In this document: one piece after another, positions 56,572 to 64,000 of the stretch
Layout: each line of letters begins with the position of its first letter
Position numbering within the stretch: position 1 is the stretch's first letter
From: Quillaja saponaria
Lineage: Eukaryota; Streptophyta; Magnoliopsida; Fabales; Quillajaceae
DNA length: 64,000 nucleotides
Reading direction: 5' to 3'
Assembly (NCBI GenBank): GCA_029379385.1
Contig: CM055605.1
Location: 7,537,001 to 7,601,000, forward strand
Position numbers and translations under genes: made by a program
The notes under the pieces: generated by a model
What the model was told of the DNA's origin: nothing
Databases searched by the model: none
The model's input: only the letters and a program-made list of their open reading frames with translations

Positions 56572-58288
56572 ATGGAGAGAATGTTCCCTTCTAAGAAGCC
56601 TTCAACTATGAATTCTCATGACAGACCCATGTGTGTCCAAGGAGAATCAGGGCTTGTCCTCACCACAGACCCTAAGCCTCGTCTCCGGTGGACCGTTGAG
56701 CTCCATGAACGTTTTGTTGATGCTGTTACTCAGCTTGGAGGGCCTGATAGTAATAACTTTCCTTCTACACATGATCTCAACTAAATTGATTTCTTAATTC
56801 TTGCTGAAAAACTAACCATACATATATATATATGATCTTCATCTTTGATTAAATTGTGCAGAGGCCACACCAAAAACCATTATGAGAGTTATGGGTGTGA
56901 AGGGTCTTACACTTTACCACCTCAAGAGCCATCTTCAGGTTTGAATAAAACAATATTTCAAGCTTTCTTTTGCTTTTGTTTTTACACTTTTGTGACACTC
57001 CCAATGCTTAATTGGTTGTCTTGATATTTTCTTTTCTATTTTTTTTCTCCCTCAATTTCCTTTATACCTTTTCTGTTCTTTTTAATTTGTTTTTCTTCTA
57101 TACTTTGCTAGAAATTCAGGCTTGGAAAGCAGCCCCACAAGGAATTCAACGAACATTCAATTAAGGATGGTATGAGAGGTGCACTCATCTAATTTCTAGG
57201 TTCCTTTATACTATTTTGTTTGGAAAATTATCAATATCTTATATATTGATGATGTTAATTTTTTTCTTGCAGCTTCGGCTTTAGAACTTCAACGAAATCC
57301 TGCCTCTTCATCCGCCATAATAGGCCGCAACATGACTGAGTATGCATGATCATGGATCTCCATTTTTCTTTTGAACACAATGAATTAATTCCAAAATAGT
57401 TATGCTTTTGATGCTTATTTTGGATTTTCTTGAGGAAAATTGTATATGACACTATATAAAACAGTAACTCATACATGGTTTATGAAATTAGGATGCAAAT
57501 GGAGGTGCAGAGAAGATTGCATGAACAATTAGAGGTATATATACACCCCTTTCAATTATATCCTCTCAGCTTATAAATCTATCTATGTATTATATTCAAT
57601 TCAACATTGATTTAGGTATATACGGGTGCAGGTACAAAAGCATCTTCAATTGAGGATTGAAGCTCAAGGGAAATACATGCAAAGCATATTGGAGAAAGCT
57701 TGTCAAACCCTTTCCGGTGAGAATATGGCGGCGCCATCCGGTAGTTTTAAGGGTATTGGAAGCACAACACAAGTTATTCCTGACATGGGAGTAATGAAAG
57801 ATTTTGGTTCTCCTCTTAACTTTCCTTCTTTTCAAGACCTAAACATATATGGCAGTGAACATCACCAACTTGTTGAAGGGTTTATGCCAAATAATGATAA
57901 TCTTTGTTTGGGAAAAAAGAGGCCTAGCCCTTATAATGGTAGTGGGAAGAGTCCTTTAATGTGGAATGATGATCTAAGGCTTCAAGATTTGGGGACATCC
58001 CCTTCATGTTTAGGGCCTCATGATGATCCTTTCAAAGGTGATCAGATTCAGATTCAGATTGCACCAGCATCCATGGATAGAGCTGGGAGTGACAATATTG
58101 ATTCCATATCTGACATTTATGAATCAAAGCCAGTACTCCAAAGGGATGCTATGGGTGAAAAGAAATTTGATGCATCATTAAAACTTGACAGGCCATCACC
58201 GCGAAGAGGGCTGATTCATTCTGAAAGGATGAACCCTATGATCAATACTGGTACCATGGCAACAGGTAGAGGTTCACCATTTGGGTGA
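56572..58288 (+). CDS. MYB-CC (GARP) transcription factor, MYR1/MYR2-like
   Basis: Nuclear DNA-binding protein of the MYB-coiled-coil group that includes PHR1 and, closer to this sequence, Arabidopsis MYR1/MYR2. Six exons: 56572-56749, 56862-56938, 57112-57178, 57273-57339, 57492-57534 and 57632-58288. Phases agree and give 362 residues. The GARP/MYB repeat (about 34-90) reads PRLRWTVELHERFVDAV, then ATPKTIMRVMGVKGLTLYHL, and ends SHLQKFRLGK. The coiled-coil (about 131-165) has the signature LHEQLEVQKHLQLRIEAQGK. The C-terminal half contains PLNFPSFQDLNIYG and LGKKRPSPYNGSGK and ends with a Ser/Pro-rich tail. Start choice: MERMFPSKKPSTMNSHDRP resembles the family N-terminus; MFPSKK at 56581 is also possible, and the frame stays open upstream to 56374 through untranslated leader. 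MYR1/2 are linked to flowering and gibberellin responses; that role is inferred here. Confidence 0.93.
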
Positions 58289-61200
58289 ATTTTATTAGAT
58301 CAATGCTCTATCATATGTAATTGACTTGATAATTATAAGCTCCTTAGTACGCGATCTAGGGTTTTGGGTCTTGATAATTAGCAGTTCATATTTATTAGGG
58401 TTTTCACTCAAGTACAATTATGGTATAATGCCCAGCTTGCATGCCAAACCAAAGTCCTTTTATTCTGACTAATATTTGTACTTAATTAACATTGAGCTTT
58501 TTTTCATCACTTTTTTTTGTCTTTGAAATTCTAATATTAATGTTGCATCACTTGCTGACTTTTTTTTTCCTTTTCTTGGTATGGAACATTCCCTGCGTCA
58601 ATATTAAGCAGATAGGTGTAAAACATTTTTCAAGCATGACAGATATATCTTGACATTCTTTGGACAAAAGTGAAGAATGAACACCAATTTTGTTAGATAA
58701 TTAATTAAGCTTTCCCTTAGCAATATGCAGAGTGCACTCATAGATGTATAAGAAAAATCAAGTTATTATTTAATTTAATTATTATCAATATATAAATTTA
58801 TATATTGTTATAAACATAATGATAATGTATATAATATTAATGATAGTTTTTCTATTATCGTGTGCCGTTAGTTTAAGATGTTGTATCTGGACTTAATTAA
58901 GATCACATTCTGCCTAATCTTAAGTTCAAACCTGATAAATCGCCCATCAATCTATAAATTTATAAAGCTGGTCTTCATGTTTAATTACTATAAGTTAGTT
59001 AATGCAAGTTAGTTACCTAATCATTGCAGACAAATATCCTTGGGAAAATTAAAAAATTCCAACACTTGAATATACATGAAATTTAAAAGAGATATGTCCT
59101 TCAAAGGACCAAACAATAGATAGAGTTTGGAAAGATAGAGCAGGGAAAGCAAAAAAAGGTAAAAGAAAGAGAATAATCAACTTTGAAATACCCAATTCAT
59201 GAGTTTTCAGTAGTACGTAAATTGGTGTCTTAGTTATATAGAAGAAGACTGCTAGAAGGTACTACTTACTTTCCATTGAAGCTCCTACATGGGATAGTCC
59301 AACCCGACACAGAGTATCTGTCTTTCATATGCTATTCTTTAACTTTCTATATTCCTTTGGAATAAAATGAAGAGGACAGCAACAAGCCTACATCTTACCA
59401 TTTCCTTTTTATATGCTCTCTCTATAGTTGTTAATATTTTATTTAAATTTTTTTTTTTTTGAACAGCAAGATTTATTAATCAGAAAAAAGAACCAAACTG
59501 ATTAAAATATAATTATATGAGACTCATTTAAATTTCTTATAAAATATGCGCAATTAATCTTCTCTTAATTGTCATGTGTCGAGACTCTAATACCATGTTA
59601 AAAAATATACTAAAACCAAAATCTTAACTTGTTAGGCGGCAAACTCCAAGAATAGGTTTTATATTTTATACGCCATCTTAAGCATTAATAGGACTTGTTA
59701 ATTAGAGTAAAGAAGGCACATGACCTTATGTTTACTTTGTGTTGAAATTTAATTATGATAATAGGCTAAAGCAAAGATAAAGATCAAGTTACACTTAACT
59801 ACTTGGTCATAGAGATTTTGATACAATATCAAATAATTAATTCAGCCTGAAAGTTTAAAATTTTAGGTGGGAGTCCCAAGAGTATGTTATCATAATTCTT
59901 ACATTAGTGTGTTAATGTTGTAAATATTTTCGGAACCAGTAAAGGATTATTAGGCATGTTAGCTATAGGCAACATGAGCTATCTCATTTCTCTTCTCATA
60001 AATCTCTCACATCTATGATGAAGACATGAATATCTTATCTCATGTTGTTGGAATGACACTTTCAATAGTAGTTATATGGAAACCTCCCTTAAAGAAAAAA
60101 GAAAGAAGAACAATAACACTTAATTAACCAGTTTGTTTGTGTCTTTTTTTTTTTATTCAACATCCTAGCTAGCTTATTTGTAAATCTGAGTTATTAGATC
60201 CATGCAGAGATTAATTTCTCTGTGATGGAAAAAGTAAAAAGAAAGGAAAAAACAAAGATATGATGGTAGTGGTGCCACAAACCTTTATTGGTTGCAGAGA
60301 AAATTTAAGCACTGCAAGTTGGAAAGAAAGCTCCTTCACTGCAATGCACTGCAGTGATATATACTCAGAGAGAAAGAAGAGAAAGAGAGAGAGAGAGAGA
60401 AAAGAAAGAAAGAAGAAAAAAGTTAATAAAGCCTAAAGGGAAGGAAGAATACAACGCACTCCCAAGCTTGCAAATATCGAGGAAGCTTCTATCTTTATGC
60501 GCACAAAGCTAAGAGTCTTGCATCTAACTAAAGCTAGCTCAACCATGATGCATTAATCAGCTTTGTGCTTTTGTTTATATATCAATGTTGCTATTTACAT
60601 GCAATATATTTCTGGCTGTAGTCCATGCATGCATGAGTTTCTTGGTGATCAGAATGATGATACATGTATATATAAGATAGCTAGTACTGTGTGTTTCTTT
60701 CTGAATCAATGTAAAGAAAGTTGATTCAAGGCACGTTCTTCCATGCACATGTAAAATCATTTGCAGTTCAATTCATTTCAAAGCTAGCTTTGGGTCTTGT
60801 GAAGATATAGGGGAAGAGAATTTCATAACCCAAAAAAGTAAAGTACAAAGAAGCTTCTTTTGCATATGTCATGTGTCCTCAGCCCTTTTCCACTCTCATA
60901 CAAAGAGAACTTAGAAATTCAGTCACTAAAATAGCAGGCAATGAAAATGGTTTTACAAAAATTATTAGTGAGATTTAGAAATATGTTTTGATCTCTTGCA
61001 TACTTTCCACACGTAAATTCATTGGCTTTGTTAAAGTAGAGAATAAATATACATGTCATCCTCTTTATCTTATACTTGAAATTTAATTATGAGAATATAT
61101 GAGACAATAAGAATTGAATTCTTGTTTATTTGTTCACATAAACTCGAGTACTATATATGTGAAAAATCATTTCAACCAAAGGTTTAATTTGTTAGGTGAG

Positions 61201-63379
61201 TTTCAGAAATAAATTTTGATTTCTTATTAATTTTGTGAAAAAAAAAAAAAAAAAAACTTAAGAAAAACGGGCAAATTAACCACAGTAATTTGACTTTTTT
61301 TGGAACCTTAGAATTTGCCTAGCTAGCTAGTTGTTGGTTGATTAGTGGTTTCCAATTAACATAATTTAAAACTTAAAAGACATGTATATATATAGATGGA
61401 CTAGCTAAACATATGCTTTGGTGCAAAGCAAAAAAGAAAAAGGACAAAGAAACACCTTTTAATTAACTAGTTATGTAAGTTAAGCATACAGGATACTTCC
61501 TTTCCCTTTATAGTTTCTCTAGTGCAAAAAACCCCAAATAGCTTGTTAACTTGAAAAACAAGCTAATCTATATCTATAATATTTTAAAAATCAATAAATC
61601 TTATAATCTTATATTTTAGAATAGTATAAATTAATTAAAACAAATTAAAAATTATTCAGCATTTGTATAAACACGTGTTTGTAACTAATATATATATATA
61701 TATGTGTGTTAAAATGGCTATTTTCAGTAAATTTAATTTGTTTTAGCCACTTTACAAGTCCAAAACTGATCAGCTCTCTACTCATCCAATGTGCATGGGA
61801 ATTGATTTCTCACCTAAAACTTATGAATTAAAATTTAATTAATATTTGATCTATTATTAGATAGTCTAGAAATTTCTCTTGATCCAAGTGTTAATAATTT
61901 TTTATTTTATTTTTTACTTTACAATATGGTTTTCTTTTGTACATGAAGCCTTTTGATCTCCTTATTATGGGCTTAAGATATTTTACTCTGCGGGCCTGAA
62001 AGGCATTGTAGTCGTCTTCCCCTAGAATTAGATAGAAGTGGGCTTTCTTTTCTTGGGCCGACCCACATTTTAAGGTGCAGCATACTATATGTTAAAAAGC
62101 TAATCTCTCTTTCTTCGGGATGAATGTCATGGCCTCATTGGAAGAATAAAATGCATTGGGTAAAGAATTTAGCCGTTATATCAGGAGTTCAAGTTTGTAA
62201 GAGTTCAAGTTTGTAAGAAACATTTATAGAGAATGACAGTAACAAATTCTAAATAATATTAGGCTCACATTTAAAGAGTATTGGGATACTCGTTAGAACT
62301 AAAAAGAAAGAAAGAAAGGTGGTTGTGGTATTAGGGTTCTGAAACAATATTATTTTATTTAAAATTAAAATTAAAACTTATTTTTATGGGTAAAATATTT
62401 ATCTTTTATTCTATTGAAATTGATGTAATAAAATTAAACAAATTGAATTAAAATATATTTATATTAAGACTAAGAAATTAAAAGTAAGTGGTAATATAGA
62501 GAAAAAAAAAGTATTTATGTTTCATTTTGAAAAGAAGAAAGAAAAATAGATATTTTAGTACTTTGTAGATAAAAAAAATTGTAACTTTTTAGTATATCTT
62601 TTTTTTTTCAAAATTAGTTTTTAACTGGGAGAAGAGTATTATATTTCTCAAAGTTTGGACATTAGCATCGTTTAATAAGTCTCAAGAGAATAAAGTTAAA
62701 AAAAAAAAAAAAGAAAGATAAATTCTGATAAATGCATCATAACTCATAAGAATGCTTTAACATATATAACGTGAAATAGTATATATTATCATCACTTTGT
62801 TCTTTACAATTTATATGTTTTTAAAGATAAATAATAATTCTTATTAAACACCTCGAGATACGAAATAAAATTTAATGTTAATTATGGATTGAAAAAATGA
62901 ATTAATAACTAGTAGAAGAAGTTCAATATATATATTTTTTAATTTCTTCAAATTTAGAATTCAGGTATTGAAAAAAGCTGTTCTCATGTATCACATGACT
63001 TACATTATCCCATACTATTAGATTAACTTTAATTTTGGGTTAGATTTTTGGGGATTTGACCTTGTTTTAAAACTTACATATTGTTTATTTAAATGTAAAA
63101 TAGATTAAGTCTTGAACTATGTACAATAAGGATAACAAAACTAATTTACACTATCTTATTCCATATACCTTCCTTCATCAATTAGTTGTCATTTCAGCTT
63201 AATGGCTGCAGCACAAACTACATAATACATACTACTACCAAGTTACATAAAAGAAATATTAAAAAGAAAAAGAAAAAAAAAGTTCATTACCAACCCACCA
63301 ATATTGTAATTAAAAAACCCAAAGTTAATATTACAAAAAAAAAAATTATATATATATATAAAAACACAATGGAAGTTAA
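58289..63379. other. Intergenic interval, no gene recognised
   Basis: About 5 kb between the MYB-CC and DUF620 genes. It contains (GA)n tracts at 60366-60420, T and A runs, and a short hairpin at 60501-60568. No open frame resembles a protein family. 60.2-60.9 kb has a more transcript-like composition and could be a non-coding RNA, but nothing proves it. Confidence 0.55.
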
Positions 63380-63877
63380 TTATGGAGAGGTCATATTGTG
63401 ATCCAAGATATCAGCTGGAGGGATAAAATGGTCCATTGACAATCCATGCACATTAAACATAACATCATCAATGGTCCAGGTCTCTTCCATACGGGTTCTA
63501 CTATGCTGCATTGACATCTCATTGAATCGAAACACCGTCGCAATCGAACGGCCTTGATGAGCGATCAGAATTCCATCAACGTCTTTATAGTCGCCAATAC
63601 TGCTGCCTATGGTGGTCTCCCAGTACACAGTATCATTCTCTGGTGTTTCGACACGTGTAAGGTGGGAATCCTCTAAGTATATGAGGAGCCCACTTTTTTG
63701 GCAAAAGTAGCCATATAGTATGTGTCTCATTACCTCTGCGGGTCCCTCACTTCTCTCAATCACGGCCGCACGATCAGCGAATACTTTTAATACAAAGCAA
63801 TCATCGTCGCCGATTCTTTTCTCGCCCAAGCATTGGGCGTTTGTGAATAAGCTTGCTGTACTCTTGGGATCCAATCC
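63380..63877 (-). CDS. DUF620 family protein, last exon (runs off right edge)
   Basis: Terminal exon of a plant-specific DUF620 protein, entered at a TATAG acceptor (63878) and ending with TAA at 63380-63382. The 165 codons before the stop read GLDPKSTASLF at the start, then GEKRIGDDDCFVLKV, HILYGYFCQKSGLLIYLEDS, YWETTIGSSIGDYKDVDG, GRSIATVFRF and WTIDDVMFNVHGLSMDHFIP. These are characteristic DUF620 C-terminal blocks. The biochemical function is unknown; some databases name the family lipase-like without a visible Ser-hydrolase motif here. Upstream exons would lie beyond 64000. No disruption is seen. Confidence 0.9.
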   Translation of the reverse strand, partial: GLDPKSTASLFTNAQCLGEKRIGDDDCFVLKVFADRAAVIERSEGPAEVMRHILYGYFCQKSGLLIYLEDSHLTRVETPENDTVYWETTIGSSIGDYKDVDGILIAHQGRSIATVFRFNEMSMQHSRTRMEETWTIDDVMFNVHGLSMDHFIPPADILDHNMTSP

Positions 63878-64000
63878 CTATAAAATGCATAATTTACAAA
63901 TATGTGAATTATCCGTGTCAAATATCCGATTCAATCTAATTAAAGTTTTCTATATTATGTTTATATAAAATTTAGAAAATAAATTTCATATGAACGAGAT

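Noticed and set aside
60501..60568. Known microRNA precursor
   Set aside because: The stem is short with a mismatched middle, and no mature sequence of a conserved plant miRNA family could be read from either arm.

Overview
This is nuclear DNA from a flowering plant, almost certainly a eudicot. The evidence is AT-rich sequence, multi-exon genes with short exons and GT-AG introns, and plant-specific families: a kaurene-synthase-like diterpene synthase, a MYB-CC transcription factor, a plant-type DUF620 protein, and an ALDH5F1-type SSADH whose coding region falls into 20 exons. Introns and intergenic DNA are full of small non-autonomous transposons. The species cannot be named from the sequence alone. 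There are no bacterial features, CRISPR arrays, rRNA genes or confident tRNA genes.

Layout. (1) 1-743, minus: the first exons of a kaurene-synthase-like gene (KS copy A), cut by the left edge. (2) 1.4-4.6 kb: a tandem duplication and a decayed Myb/SANT-like, transposon-type gene. (3) 5.26-8.04 kb, minus: intact IMP dehydrogenase. (4) 10.48-15.21 kb, minus: nearly complete KS copy B, with two one-base frame disruptions. (5) 15.4-22 kb: repeat-rich intergenic DNA. (6) 22.9-23.9 kb, plus: an unrecognised multi-pass membrane protein whose 3' end contains a perfect 31-bp inverted repeat. (7) 24.5-26.5 kb: repeats and a hAT-like element. (8) 28.4-28.9 kb, plus: single-exon RING-H2 (ATL-type) E3 ligase. 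(9) 29.75-35.43 kb, minus: CDC50/ALIS subunit of P4-ATPase flippases. (10) 38.09-52.15 kb, plus: mitochondrial succinate-semialdehyde dehydrogenase in 20 exons, with a GC-AG first intron, a tandem array, a hAT-like element and a SINE fragment in its introns, and two one-base insertions in conserved exons. (11) 56.57-58.29 kb, plus: MYB-CC factor of MYR1/MYR2 type. (12) 63.38-63.88 kb, minus: last exon of a DUF620 gene running off the right edge.

The genes are functionally unrelated (gibberellin-type diterpene, purine, GABA-shunt, membrane-lipid and transcription functions), as is normal for plant chromosomes. The only clustering is the KS pair, two same-strand paralogues separated by IMPDH. 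Exon coordinates were worked out by hand from splice signals, reading phase and family similarity. All exon phases agree except at four positions, two in KS-B and two in SSADH. Two of these are extra C's in C runs and a third looks like a lost G in a GG pair, so consensus sequencing error must be weighed against real pseudogenisation.

I did not find a convincing new multi-gene system. The most unusual items are the membrane-protein gene with its splice-site inverted repeat, the array of self-complementary GAAACGG repeats inside a hAT-like element, and the frame disruptions.
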